Source: Pseudomaricurvus sp965656525 (lineage in GTDB: Bacteria; Pseudomonadota; Gammaproteobacteria; Pseudomonadales; Cellvibrionaceae). From it: a DNA stretch of 64,000 nt. The notes below the pieces were generated by a model, which saw nothing but the letters and a program-made list of their open reading frames with translations, did not search any database and was not told the DNA's origin. The translations under genes were made by a program, and so were the position numbers. The DNA lies in assembly GCA_965656525.1 (NCBI GenBank), contig CBFHKY010000011.1:52273-116272 (forward strand), read 5' to 3'. Positions 43,264 to 52,304 of the stretch are shown here, piece after piece. Positions within the stretch are counted from its first letter, which is position 1. Each line of letters opens with the position of its first letter.

Positions 43264-46229
43264 ATTCGTTCGCCAGTAATTTTAGCCGAGCCAAAGATTC
43301 CCATTTTCACCTTGCCGCTAATCCGATTCCCCTCTACGTGCAAATTGTACTTTANNNNNNNNNNNNNNNNNNNNNNNNNNNNNNNNNNNNNNNNNNNNNN
43401 NNNNNNNNNNNNNNNNNNNNNNNNNNNNNNNNNNNNNNNNNNNNNNNNNNNNNTAATTTTAGCCGAGCCAAAGATTCCCATTTTCACCTTGCCGCTAATC
43501 CGATTCCCCTCTACGTGCAAATTGTACTTTAGGGTGATTTTCATTGGCTTAGTGACCTTTAGATCAAATTTTAAGTGATTGTCTTCCACTTTACCTGTGA
43601 AGTGTTCTTGACCTTCAGAACTGGTAAGCGAGCCGTTAAGATCGCTACCGTTGACGTCAAAGTGCGCCTCCATCGGCTGCGGACCAACCGGTGAGGCCAA
43701 GATCATTTTCCAATGCCCATTGATACCGGCCTCAGCGTTTACAGGCTCTGGTGGCACGGATGTGCCTACGATGCTGGGCACATCCGTGGGCTCTGACACT
43801 CTTGATTCTACTTCCGTCTTGTCTGATTCTGTCGTCTCTGTTTCAGCCGCCGCTGGTACAGTTGGCTTGGCACGCAAGTCACGCCCTTCCATCACACTCA
43901 GAATTTTGGTGGGTGTCAGCGGTAAATCCATGGCAATGTCACCAAATGGCGATAAGGCATCCGCAACCGCATTCAAGACCGTAGGGGTACCCACAATCGC
44001 ACCACCTTCACCCACACCGCGCATACCACCAACGGACTGGGATGGTGTATTGCTGTGCACGAACTCAAATACCGGCACATCGCTAATCGCCGGTAAATGA
44101 TAATCCTTGTAGGTGGCGGCGGTCGGATTGCCGTTTGCATCAAAGCCCACCTCTTCTAACAAAGCCATACCAATCGCCTGCGCCAGACCACCGGACACCT
44201 GACCCTCTACCACAGAAGGGTTGATGGCCGTACCGCTGTCTTCCGATGAAATCCAGCGTAAAATTTTCACAAACCCCGTGTCACGATCTACTTCTACCAC
44301 GCAAACATTGGCCGCACTGGCGAACGTCATGGGTGGAGGCTGATAGCGATACTGCGCCTCTAGCCCCGACATAAATCCAGCAGGCAAACGACTTGGCTCA
44401 CCATAGGCGATCGCCGCAATTGAGCCCAAGCTACAGCTTTTTTCTGGCAGGCCGTCAACATGCACCACGCCATCAGAAATACTGATATCGCTGGGCTGAG
44501 CACCCAATAAATGCGCCGCTAGGGTTTGTATTTTTTCGACCAACAAATCCGCCGTTTTAATAGCCGCGCCACCTGCAATGACACCTTGGCGACTACCCGC
44601 CGCACCGGGGCTAAAACCACCGCGCGAGCTATCGCCTTCAAACACGGTTACATCTTCATAAGGTACACCCAAGCGATCGGCAATGATCTGTGCCATCGTC
44701 GTCGCCGTGCCGTGGCCTTGGGAATGGGTGCTCATGGTGGCGGTGACTTGACCACTTTGCTCAATGCGAATCTGCGCCAACTCGCCGGTCATAGTTGCCA
44801 TGCTACCGGCAGCACCAGTAGGTTCGATATAGGCCGCCACGCCCAACCCCAAATAGCGCCCTTGCTCGCGTGCCGCGATCTGTTCTTTACGGAAAGCAGG
44901 CACATCGAAATAATCCAATAGATTATCCAAACATTCTGCAGGCGTAATGTCTTCCAGCGGGATTTGCATACAGCTCATGGTGGGCTGATCTTCTAAACGC
45001 ACTAGGTTTCGACGGCGTAGTTCGATGGGGTCCATGCCGATTTTTCGGGCGGCCACATCCAGCGCCGTTTCACGAATCAAACTTTCCATCGCCCACGGCC
45101 CACGATACGCCGCATAACCCACCGTATTGCTATACCAGCCGCGAGTTAGAAACCCATAAGCAGGCATTTTGTAAGCGCCCCACACAAACATATGTACGGC
45201 AATATTGGATTCGCTGAGCTGAGGAAAAGCCCCGTTGTTACAACTGTAATCCCCGTGGGAGGCTAAAAATCGGCCCTCATCGTCAAAGGCCAACTGCAGA
45301 GTCATTTCTTGTTCGCGAGCCTGATTGGCACCGATCAAATTTTCGTAACGATCTTCGATCCATTTCACCGGCCGCCCCAGCTTCATGGCACTAAGAATGG
45401 CCGACATTTCTTCTCGCCAAGGGTGGTTCTTCAAACCAAAACCACCGCCCACATCTTTGGCAATGACACGAATGGCCGCCTTTGGCAGATTCAGCGCCAG
45501 TGACATATAACGGGCCACCAAATGCGGACTCTGACAAGTGATATAAAGAGTCAGCTCTTCCCTACCATCGCGGCTCGCGACGACACCGCGCGTTTCCATC
45601 GGGGATTGTGAAATACGCTGATGCACTACCTTGTGGGTGATCCGATGAGGGGCGCCATCCAGTATGGATTGCAAGTGTTCGTCCACCTCTTCATCGCCCA
45701 TCTCAGAAGCGATATTGTCCGGCACCTCTGGGTGTACTGCCGGGCCAGATCGCGCATCATCGATGGTAACAATAGGCTTTTCTTCGGCGTACTCCACTTC
45801 AATCAACGAGGCGGCATCTTCTGCAATGCAACGAGAATCGGCAATCACAATGGCGATTGGATCACCCACATAAGCAACTCGTCCATCGGCCAATGGCGTG
45901 GTGCTCACGTCTTGCGGAGCCATAAAAAAACTGAGCATTTTGGCATCAAATTCAGCCAAATCAGCTTGGCTGTAAATACCGTGAACGCCCTCTATATCTT
46001 TGGCAGTTTCAAGGTTGATCGACATAATCTTACCGCGAGCAATAGGGCTGCGGTGAAACGCGGCGTGGAGCATGCCCGGTAGCGTGATGTCATCGACAAA
46101 CTGGCCTCGCCCCGTCAATAGACGCGGGTCTTCCTTGCGTGACACTCGCTGACCAATGTAGCGCCCCGCTCCTTTGTTGGGTGCGGCAGCATTCGGCAAA
46201 TCATCAGGCTGATCGTTGGAATGGCTCAT
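43260..46229 (-). CDS. CoxL-like molybdenum hydroxylase large subunit with C-terminal beta domain
   Basis: This is the molybdopterin-binding subunit of a xanthine dehydrogenase/CO dehydrogenase family enzyme. The body (about residues 20-785) shows GRYIGQRVSRKEDPRLLTGRGQFVDD, KDVGGGFGLKNH and RGVGEGGAIVGTP with the active-site Glu near residue 739. The substrate-loop motif reads AYRGPWAM near residue 370, not the AYxCSFR of form I CO dehydrogenase, so the substrate is probably not CO. After residue 790 come a Thr/Glu/Val-rich linker and a beta-rich domain (GHWKMILASPVGPQPMEAHFDV...). The last part is duplicated across a 99-N gap; removing it gives about 930 residues. It overlaps coxS by 4 bp. 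Confidence 0.88.
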   Translation of the reverse strand: MSHSNDQPDDLPNAAAPNKGAGRYIGQRVSRKEDPRLLTGRGQFVDDITLPGMLHAAFHRSPIARGKIMSINLETAKDIEGVHGIYSQADLAEFDAKMLSFFMAPQDVSTTPLADGRVAYVGDPIAIVIADSRCIAEDAASLIEVEYAEEKPIVTIDDARSGPAVHPEVPDNIASEMGDEEVDEHLQSILDGAPHRITHKVVHQRISQSPMETRGVVASRDGREELTLYITCQSPHLVARYMSLALNLPKAAIRVIAKDVGGGFGLKNHPWREEMSAILSAMKLGRPVKWIEDRYENLIGANQAREQEMTLQLAFDDEGRFLASHGDYSCNNGAFPQLSESNIAVHMFVWGAYKMPAYGFLTRGWYSNTVGYAAYRGPWAMESLIRETALDVAARKIGMDPIELRRRNLVRLEDQPTMSCMQIPLEDITPAECLDNLLDYFDVPAFRKEQIAAREQGRYLGLGVAAYIEPTGAAGSMATMTGELAQIRIEQSGQVTATMSTHSQGHGTATTMAQIIADRLGVPYEDVTVFEGDSSRGGFSPGAAGSRQGVIAGGAAIKTADLLVEKIQTLAAHLLGAQPSDISISDGVVHVDGLPEKSCSLGSIAAIAYGEPSRLPAGFMSGLEAQYRYQPPPMTFASAANVCVVEVDRDTGFVKILRWISSEDSGTAINPSVVEGQVSGGLAQAIGMALLEEVGFDANGNPTAATYKDYHLPAISDVPVFEFVHSNTPSQSVGGMRGVGEGGAIVGTPTVLNAVADALSPFGDIAMDLPLTPTKILSVMEGRDLRAKPTVPAAAETETTESDKTEVESRVSEPTDVPSIVGTSVPPEPVNAEAGINGHWKMILASPVGPQPMEAHFDVNGSDLNGSLTSSEGQEHFTGKVEDNHLKFDLKVTKPMKITLKYNLHVEGNRISGKVKMGIFGSAKIXXXXXXXXXXXXXXXXXXXXXXXXXXXXXXXXXXKYNLHVEGNRISGKVKMGIFGSAKITGERI
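43277..43531. repeat. 78-bp direct duplication flanking an assembly gap
   Basis: The sequence at 43277-43354 is repeated exactly at 43454-43531, immediately on either side of 99 N. The offset is 177 bp. This is the pattern of two contigs sharing an unmerged end, and the duplication probably does not exist in the genome. Because 177 is divisible by 3, the coxL frame survives either way. Confidence 0.93.
43355..43453. other. assembly gap, 99 N
   Basis: This placeholder gap lies within the 3' end of the coxL-like gene, between two identical 78-bp copies. It is probably spurious. Confidence 0.95.
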
Positions 46230-46750
46230 ACCGTTCCCTCGTTTTCAAACACCTGAACCCCAGTAGGCTCAACAGGCTCGCCAGAATGATTCACTAATGC
46301 TGTGATGGCGCGTCGAATACCTTGATAACCAGTGCAGCGGCAAAGGTGCCCAGACATCGCCGCCAGCAAGTCTTCTTCTGTGGGTTGCTTGCCGTTTTCC
46401 GTCATTTCCGCCATGGTTATCACCACCCCCGGCGTACAAAAACCACACTGCAAACCGTGGGCATCCATCATCGCCTGCTGTGCGGGGTGCAGCGTTCCAT
46501 TTGGCTCGGCAAGCCCTTCTATAGTAGTCACATCAAAACCATTGGCCTGCACCGCCAGCATCAAACAACTGCGCACCGCTTTGCCGTTTACCATCACCGT
46601 ACACGCACCACATACACCGTGTTCGCAGCCTAGGTGTACACCGGTATAACCTGCCGTTTCGCGCAGGTAATCCGCCAGCGACACCCTAGCCTCTACGTCG
46701 GCACGATACGACAAACCATTGATGGTCATTGCAATTGTGTGTGTACTCAT
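46226..46750 (-). CDS. CoxS-like [2Fe-2S] subunit of molybdenum hydroxylase
   Basis: This 174-residue small subunit carries two [2Fe-2S] clusters and passes electrons from the molybdenum site to FAD. The plant-type ferredoxin motif is CEHGVCGACTVMVNGKAVRSC, and the second cluster motifs are CGFCTPG and CRCTGYQ. It sits between coxM and coxL with 4-bp overlaps on both sides, so all subunits are made together. Confidence 0.95.
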   Translation of the reverse strand: MSTHTIAMTINGLSYRADVEARVSLADYLRETAGYTGVHLGCEHGVCGACTVMVNGKAVRSCLMLAVQANGFDVTTIEGLAEPNGTLHPAQQAMMDAHGLQCGFCTPGVVITMAEMTENGKQPTEEDLLAAMSGHLCRCTGYQGIRRAITALVNHSGEPVEPTGVQVFENEGTV

Positions 46751-47622
46751 GCCGTGGTCCTCATGTTTATGTTTAGAGTCTCACACAGAGTCTTTTCAAA
46801 AATACGCTCACCGACCGTGCGGCGGTATTGCGCACTGGTTTGTTTGTCGTCGAATGGAGCCGTGTTACTGACTGCCGCTGCCGCGACTATCTTTGGATCA
46901 ATATCACTCACGGCACAACCGACTAACAGGCTCTCAGCCGACGTAGCCCGTAACGGCGTTGGCCCCATCCCAAACCACGCAAGCCCTGCGCGAGTGATCA
47001 TGCCGTCTTCCACTAGCAGTGCGCCCACAATACCCACTAGAGCGAAATCACCAGGACGCTGAGCGACTTCGTTAAAAAATACCACGTGCTCTTTTGGCCA
47101 CGCTGGAAATGTAATCGCGGTCACTAGCTCACCCGCTTCTAAAACTGTCATGAAGGGGCCAAGGTAGAAATCTTCGGCCGGTACTGAGCGCTCGCCCTTA
47201 CTGGATCGAATCTCGATAGAGGCACCCAGTGCAACCGCAGCAGCAGGTAATTCCGCAGCCGGTTCACCCAGGGCAATCGAGCCACCAACGGTGCCTCGAT
47301 TGCGAGTTTGGTAATGGCCCACATGGTTCACCGCTTTGACGATAGCAGGCAATTCTGTTGCTAATAGATCATCGGTGAGCACATCACACTGACATACCGC
47401 AGCACCAATCCGAATACCACCGTCAACCGAGGTAATACCGTGAAGCTCAGCGATATTATTGATGTCCACCAGAATAAACGGCTGACTCATCCGCAAATTC
47501 AGTAGCGGCATTAACGTCTGGCCACCGGCAATCACAGCGGCTCCCCCGCAGGCGTCGGTCAGAGCAACGCAGGCCTCATGGACGGTGGTAGGTGCAAGGT
47601 AATCAAACGGTGCCGGCTTCAT
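46747..47622 (-). CDS. CoxM-like FAD subunit of molybdenum hydroxylase
   Basis: This 291-residue flavoprotein subunit of the xanthine dehydrogenase/CODH type has FAD-binding segments AVIAGGQTLMPLLNLRMSQP near the N-terminus and RNRGTVGGSIALGEPAAELPAAAVAL in the middle. The C-terminal CO_deh_flav_C region follows. It accepts electrons from CoxS and hands them to a downstream acceptor. It overlaps coxG and coxS by 4 bp each. Confidence 0.95.
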   Translation of the reverse strand: MKPAPFDYLAPTTVHEACVALTDACGGAAVIAGGQTLMPLLNLRMSQPFILVDINNIAELHGITSVDGGIRIGAAVCQCDVLTDDLLATELPAIVKAVNHVGHYQTRNRGTVGGSIALGEPAAELPAAAVALGASIEIRSSKGERSVPAEDFYLGPFMTVLEAGELVTAITFPAWPKEHVVFFNEVAQRPGDFALVGIVGALLVEDGMITRAGLAWFGMGPTPLRATSAESLLVGCAVSDIDPKIVAAAAVSNTAPFDDKQTSAQYRRTVGERIFEKTLCETLNINMRTTA

Positions 47623-48311
47623 TGCTCTTGCCCCTGCGTAGACTGGTCTTGCAACAGCTGCTCAGTGATGTCGTGCAGCAATTCAGAGTCGAGCACAATC
47701 ACTGGTGCTGCAGAATGTTTACCGTATTCAAACGCCGCCAGAGCCACGAGCAATAACAATAACCCCATAGCAAACCCTGCCCAAAATGAACTGCCCTCGC
47801 TAGATTTAGCGGCTGAGGTAGAAGCCGGTACAGAAACTGTTGCTGTGCTGGGTTGTGGTTCAGCGGTCTTAACGCCACTGACGATTTCTCCAAAGCGAGA
47901 GAAGAATGTAGCTGACAGTTGCTTGGCGGTCGCATCGATGATCGGGCCACCTAATTGCGCCATTCGACCGCCAACTTGAGCCTCTACATCGTACTTGACC
48001 AGCGTTCCGTTATCCGCTTCAGTCAGAGAAACTTTAGCCACACCTTTCATCGAACCCGCGATACCACCATTACCCTCAATCACCAAGGTGTAGCTGTGCG
48101 GAGGGCTCAAGTCCGTAAGGGTGACCACACCTTTGAAGCGAGCACCAATCGGGCCCACTTTCACCTCAACCGTTGCGGTCAGACGCGTATTGGATTCTTG
48201 ATCCAGCGTTTGGCAACCGGGAATGCTTTCCCGCAGAACTTCAGGATCATTCAGTGCCGCCCAAACTTTTTGGGGTGTCGCTGCTACGAACTGCTCACCT
48301 AGCATTTGCAT
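47619..48311 (-). CDS. CoxG-like SRPBCC protein, membrane anchored
   Basis: This 230-residue protein has an N-terminal SRPBCC (START-like) domain: QMLGEQFVAATPQKVWAALNDPEVLRESIPGCQTLD, then VGPIGARFKGVVTLTDLSPPHSYTLVIEG. After a short linker a transmembrane helix (FWAGFAMGLLLLLVALAAFEYG, about residues 175-198) anchors it. CoxG is thought to help recruit the CODH-type enzyme to the membrane in carboxidotrophs. Here it is the first gene of the coxG-M-S-L operon, with AGAAGGA before its ATG. Confidence 0.92.
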   Translation of the reverse strand: MQMLGEQFVAATPQKVWAALNDPEVLRESIPGCQTLDQESNTRLTATVEVKVGPIGARFKGVVTLTDLSPPHSYTLVIEGNGGIAGSMKGVAKVSLTEADNGTLVKYDVEAQVGGRMAQLGGPIIDATAKQLSATFFSRFGEIVSGVKTAEPQPSTATVSVPASTSAAKSSEGSSFWAGFAMGLLLLLVALAAFEYGKHSAAPVIVLDSELLHDITEQLLQDQSTQGQEQ

Positions 48312-48504
48312 GCGGGCCTATCCTTCTGAACGGTATCATTATTGAGTTTGATCGCTGAATGTCACACCTAAAACAGAGCTCAGGGCACATAAAATCAACC
48401 CAGCCAAATTTAGAGACATCATTATGACACCAATTAAAAAGCAAAGTCATGCCTTACACGATGCTTTACAGCTGCTACCATCGATTTACTGAATCCATCT
48501 ATTT

Positions 48505-49011
48505 ATGAGACTTTTTATGAGGCCCGTTTTGCGCAATGTATTAATCTTCGGCAATTCCGGATCGGGCAAAAGTACCTTGGCTCAAAAGCTGAAAGCTACC
48601 GCTCATTTGGCCCATTTAGACCTTGATGTACTTGCCTGGCAACCCACTACGCCACCGCAGCGACAACCTTTAAGTCATTCGGCCGTTAAGATTTTAACGT
48701 TTATAGAACAACAGCAAGAAGGCTGGGTGATTGAGGGTTGCTATACCGATCTACTGCACATAGCCGAGCCCTATGCCAATGAAGTGATATACCTCAACCT
48801 GCCCACCGAGCAGTGCATCCAAAACGCCAAAAAGCGCCCGTGGGAGCCGCACAAGTACGACTCGAAAGCGGCTCAAGACAACAATCTAAATATGCTGATC
48901 GACTGGATTCGAGATTACGACCAGCGCGATGATACGTTTTCGCGGGCCGCTCACGAGCAGTTTTATGCGGTCTTTCCCGGCAAAAAAAGCCAACTGACCC
49001 ACAACACCTGA
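48505..49011 (+). CDS. P-loop kinase-like protein (adenylate/shikimate kinase fold)
   Basis: This 168-residue soluble protein has a Walker A motif GNSGSGKSTLAQKL. HLDLDVLAWQP and GWVIEGCYTDLL follow, the pattern of small AAA/adenylate-kinase-like proteins often annotated as DNA topology modulation or FlaR-related. No specific substrate can be given. An in-frame ATG at 48517 could be the start. It is 24 bp from the next methyltransferase gene and divergent from the cox operon. Confidence 0.78.
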   Translation: MRLFMRPVLRNVLIFGNSGSGKSTLAQKLKATAHLAHLDLDVLAWQPTTPPQRQPLSHSAVKILTFIEQQQEGWVIEGCYTDLLHIAEPYANEVIYLNLPTEQCIQNAKKRPWEPHKYDSKAAQDNNLNMLIDWIRDYDQRDDTFSRAAHEQFYAVFPGKKSQLTHNT

Positions 49012-49035
49012 ACGTGTATTTTTTGAGGGCTTAAC

Positions 49036-49740
49036 GTGACAAAACCTCTGAGCGACGAAAAGATTCTTCAGTCTTGGCACACCAATGCCGCACCTTGGGC
49101 AATCGCTGTGCGAGCGCAACAGATTGAAAGCCGCCGTCTCGTAACCGATAACGCCATCATCGACGCCGTTCTAGCAACACGACCACACTCGATTTTAGAC
49201 ATTGGTTGTGGTGAAGGCTGGTTGTGCCGAGCACTGGCATCACACGGCCTTCGCACAACCGGTATTGATGCCATACCCGCGCTAATAGAAGCCGCAAAGA
49301 CGGCTCCACAAGATAACGGCCAAAACGACAACGACAACGACAACTTGTTCGACGTGCTCGCTTATGAGCAGCTCGCCACCTACCAACCTGGGCGCGTATT
49401 TGATGTAGCCGTGTGTAACTTTTCTCTGATTGGTAAAGACTCTGTCGACACTGTATTCCGGACAGTGGCGCAGCATCTAACCGCGAAAGGGTACCTAATT
49501 GTGCAGACTCTTCACCCTTGCACGGCCAATCAACCGCTTTACCAAGATGGCTGGCGCAGTGGCTCTTGGGCCGGTTTCAGTGATCAATTTAGCGATCCAG
49601 CCCCGTGGTACTTTCGAACTCTGTCATCGTGGTTAGATTTGTTTATCCAGTCCAGTTTTACGCTCTGTAACATCCACGAACCGATTCACCCCAACACAGG
49701 GCAACCGAGCTCTATTATCTTCACCGCTCAGCGCCAATAA
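49036..49740 (+). CDS. class I SAM-dependent methyltransferase
   Basis: This 234-residue cytoplasmic protein has the SAM-binding motif ILDIGCGEGWLCRALASHGL, the following acidic turn TTGIDAIPALIEAA, and FDVAVCNFSLIGKDSVDTVF (motif II/III). The GTG start at 49036 is preceded by GAGGG. A run of Asn and Asp residues (DNGQNDNDNDN) forms a loop between motifs. The methylated substrate is unknown. It follows the P-loop kinase gene by 24 bp and may share its transcript. Confidence 0.88.
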   Translation: MTKPLSDEKILQSWHTNAAPWAIAVRAQQIESRRLVTDNAIIDAVLATRPHSILDIGCGEGWLCRALASHGLRTTGIDAIPALIEAAKTAPQDNGQNDNDNDNLFDVLAYEQLATYQPGRVFDVAVCNFSLIGKDSVDTVFRTVAQHLTAKGYLIVQTLHPCTANQPLYQDGWRSGSWAGFSDQFSDPAPWYFRTLSSWLDLFIQSSFTLCNIHEPIHPNTGQPSSIIFTAQRQ

Positions 49741-49798
49741 CGCTACAGGCAAAAGCCCCTTGGATCTCTGATACACTGTCGGCAAGACACATAATTGT

Positions 49799-50587
49799 AT
49801 GACCGATAACACTATGAAAAAGCTTCCTTTTGACATTGGCAGTCGTCCTTTAAATCCAGACTTTGGCAACGGCATTTTTCGCCGCCGTCTGCGACTTCAA
49901 GGCGAATCCGATCGCGTGGTTGCAGAGGTGGAAGACTGCAATCACGGGTTTCGCTCGATTGTGTATCACGATGGTGAACAGGTAACACGCATTGAAACCC
50001 AAGCCATACGCACACCGTTTAGCACCTGCGATGGAGCCATGTCATTGATTCAAGGATTTGTGGGTGTGAATATTCACGATGGGCTGAAAGAGATTACCCG
50101 CGGGTTTAATCCGAAGTCCAATTGCACCCACCTTTACGATTTAACCGTGCTCGCCATTCAACATTGTCATCGCGGTGAGAATACTCGCCAGTTTGATATC
50201 GCCGTTCCTGACGAGTACGACGGGCCAACAGAAGCCACCATCACACTCAACCAAAACATACTCCTGCGCTGGCAAGTATCTCAATGGGTGTTGCAGAATC
50301 CAGAGTTCAAAGGCGTAAGCCTAGCCCGAGGCTTTGGTGAATGGGCCAGCAGTTATTATCAAGGGGATGAAAGGGACGCGGCCTTTATCTTGCAAAAAGG
50401 CTACTTGGTCAGTAATGCGCGCAAGTTCGATATGGGGAAGTTACAAGGCACATTGATCAGCGATTACGAACACATGCTGGGGGCTTGCTACACCTACACT
50501 CCAGGTGTGGTAGAAAACGCGTATCGCACCATGAGCAACACACGCGACTTCACCCACACTGAAGAACAGTTACTGCAATTTAAATAA
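49799..50587 (+). CDS. DUF2889 family protein
   Basis: The 262-residue protein matches the general pattern of DUF2889: an N-terminal strand pair with FRRRLRLQGESDRVVAEVEDCNHGFRSIVYHDGEQV, then TPFSTCDGAMSLIQGFVGV and SNCTHLYDLTVLAIQHC. No enzymatic role is known to me. It has no signal peptide or membrane span. It ends at a bidirectional terminator and is convergent with the urease operon. Confidence 0.7.
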   Translation: MTDNTMKKLPFDIGSRPLNPDFGNGIFRRRLRLQGESDRVVAEVEDCNHGFRSIVYHDGEQVTRIETQAIRTPFSTCDGAMSLIQGFVGVNIHDGLKEITRGFNPKSNCTHLYDLTVLAIQHCHRGENTRQFDIAVPDEYDGPTEATITLNQNILLRWQVSQWVLQNPEFKGVSLARGFGEWASSYYQGDERDAAFILQKGYLVSNARKFDMGKLQGTLISDYEHMLGACYTYTPGVVENAYRTMSNTRDFTHTEEQLLQFK

Positions 50588-50607
50588 GGCACATTGGTGC
50601 CTTATTT
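50582..50607. terminator. bidirectional terminator between DUF2889 gene and urease operon
   Basis: AAATAAGGCAC (50582-50592) and GTGCCTTATTT (50597-50607) form a perfect 11-bp stem with a four-base loop. It includes the stop codon of the DUF2889 gene. The AT-rich ends supply short T-runs on both strands, so it can end both converging transcripts. Confidence 0.75.
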
Positions 50608-50620
50608 ACATCAACCAAGA

Positions 50621-50806
50621 CTACTTCCACCAATTAAAGCGACCCGTCTTTATTGCAAACACCGCCACAGCAACTACGGCCAAACCACCCAGCATCCACA
50701 TAGCGTGTTCAAAATCATGGCTCATGCCCACATCACCCGCATGACCGGGGTGCGCCAACAGTACGGGTGAAAATAAAAGACCAGCAGTCAGTAGTAGTTT
50801 TTTCAT
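50621..50806 (-). CDS. 61-residue His-containing membrane peptide at the end of the urease operon
   Basis: The peptide has a signal-like N-terminus (KKLLLTAGLLFSPVLLA), a mature start HPGHAGDVGMSHDFEHAMW with four His, then one transmembrane helix (MLGGLAVVAVAVFAIKT) and a basic end. HPGH directly after a signal peptide is the start of HupE/UreJ nickel or cobalt permeases. This protein is far shorter (HupE is about 190 residues), so it may be a remnant or a mini metal-binding subunit. It lies 58 bp after ureG on the same strand and ends just before the terminator, consistent with membership of the operon. Confidence 0.65.
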   Translation of the reverse strand: MKKLLLTAGLLFSPVLLAHPGHAGDVGMSHDFEHAMWMLGGLAVVAVAVFAIKTGRFNWWK

Positions 50807-50864
50807 GTCGTTACCTATTTATTTCATTCAAAACATCAAGTTGAAAACCGAGAAGCCGTAAGGA

Positions 50865-51545
50865 TTACACCACCGCCTTGGCGGCCGGAATGTCTTTTTG
50901 TGGCAGCATGCCTTCACGAACAATAAAACGGATAATATCATCCACGCCTTCACCTTTTTTCAAGTTCGAAAAAACAAAGGGGCGATCACCGCGCATACGT
51001 TTCGCATCGGTGTCCATCACTTCTAAAGACGCCCCCACTAACGGGGCCAGATCGGTTTTGTTAATGATCAGTAAATCGGATTTGGTGATACCCGGACCAC
51101 CTTTGCGAGGGATTTTATCGCCTGCGGACACATCGATCACGTACAGGGTTAGGTCAGACAGCTCCGGGCTGAATGTTGCACTGAGGTTGTCGCCCCCGCT
51201 TTCTACAAACACCACATCCAATTCACCATGACGCCCTAGCAGCTCATCGATTGCCGCCAAGTTCATAGAGGCATCTTCGCGAATCGCCGTGTGGGGGCAG
51301 CCGCCAGTTTCTACACCAATAATGCGATCTTCACTCAAGGCTTCATGTTGGGTCAAAAACTTTGAATCTTCTTGGGTGTAAATATCATTGGTGACCACAG
51401 CGATGTCGTAGTAATCACGCAAAGCCGCACACAGCGTTCTTAATAATGCGGTTTTGCCTGACCCTACGGGACCACCCACGCCAATACGCAAGGTTTGCTT
51501 GGCTTGTGCCGCGGCAGTTTGATCTAACGAGTGAACGTTACTCAT
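50865..51545 (-). CDS. ureG: urease accessory GTPase UreG
   Basis: UreG is the SIMIBI GTPase that delivers nickel to urease using GTP hydrolysis. The 226-residue protein has the P-loop GVGGPVGSGKTALLRTL, the metal-binding region VETGGCPHTAIREDAS with the Cys-Pro-His motif, FVESGGDNLSATFSPEL and the guanine-specificity segment INKTDLAPLVG. No N-terminal His-rich tail is present. It follows ureF on the same strand after 39 bp. Confidence 0.96.
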   Translation of the reverse strand: MSNVHSLDQTAAAQAKQTLRIGVGGPVGSGKTALLRTLCAALRDYYDIAVVTNDIYTQEDSKFLTQHEALSEDRIIGVETGGCPHTAIREDASMNLAAIDELLGRHGELDVVFVESGGDNLSATFSPELSDLTLYVIDVSAGDKIPRKGGPGITKSDLLIINKTDLAPLVGASLEVMDTDAKRMRGDRPFVFSNLKKGEGVDDIIRFIVREGMLPQKDIPAAKAVV

Positions 51546-51584
51546 AAATTTTCCTCTACTATTTGCTGTCTGGTGGGTGCCGGC

Positions 51585-52304
51585 TTATGAACGAAACAAG
51601 CGTGTGTATTGCACTTCGTGCAGCGCGCTGGCGATGGCTAGCGCCGGTAAGCTCGCACCCAACTCTTCATCTTCCAATTGTGCCGACAACGCAATACAGT
51701 CGGGCACGACTGTCTGTAACTCAATCATTAACTGTTGCGCGTGGGTCTGCCCCAACGGCACCAGTTTTGTAGCAGCAGCGATCTGGTTTTCCAACCACGA
51801 CCACGTATAACCTAACTTGGCGGCCGCCAGTGGAATTTGCCAATGGCAGGCCGCCCAAGCGAACATCACCACAAAACTGACATCTTTCAAGTTCAACACG
51901 GGTAAAGGCACATTCAGCTTTGGCAACAAGCGCACCAACGCTTCGCCCATAGCGGTATCGCTCAAACGCATCTCGCGAGTTTCACGACACGCCAGTACCA
52001 TCTCATTCCAGTGTGAAATGTTGTGGGCAATATCTGTACTGCCGCTCAACGTTGCTTGCTCCACACTGGCGTAAACTCGATCCATAATGGGCAGATCCAC
52101 ACGTGCAATGGCATCGTGCATTTGCAGCTCTAGCCACTGCTGCGTCTGTGCCACATTGGTGATCCAGCCTTTATCAATGGCCAACTCCAAGCCTTGCGAA
52201 AACGCATAACCCCCTACGGGCAAGCTGGCGCTGCTGAGTTGCATCAGGCGCAACAGATGAGGGCCTGTGATGGTAACGTGATCAGTGACTGTGGCTGCTT
52301 CCAT
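51585..52304 (-). CDS. ureF: urease accessory protein UreF
   Basis: UreF acts with UreD and UreG as the platform for urease nickel insertion. The 239-residue helical protein has LLRLMQLSSASLPVGGYAFSQGLELAI, the hallmark start, and RETREMRLSDTAMGEALVRLLP. I set the start at ATG 52304, which gives the family N-terminus. A longer frame to 52445 reads through the His-rich end of ureE and is unlikely. It overlaps ureE by 23 bp. Confidence 0.93.
   Translation of the reverse strand: MEAATVTDHVTITGPHLLRLMQLSSASLPVGGYAFSQGLELAIDKGWITNVAQTQQWLELQMHDAIARVDLPIMDRVYASVEQATLSGSTDIAHNISHWNEMVLACRETREMRLSDTAMGEALVRLLPKLNVPLPVLNLKDVSFVVMFAWAACHWQIPLAAAKLGYTWSWLENQIAAATKLVPLGQTHAQQLMIELQTVVPDCIALSAQLEDEELGASLPALAIASALHEVQYTRLFRS

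Noticed and set aside
43260..46229. Form I aerobic CO dehydrogenase
   Set aside because: The large subunit lacks the AYxCSFR motif that carries the copper-binding cysteine; only the operon type is shared.
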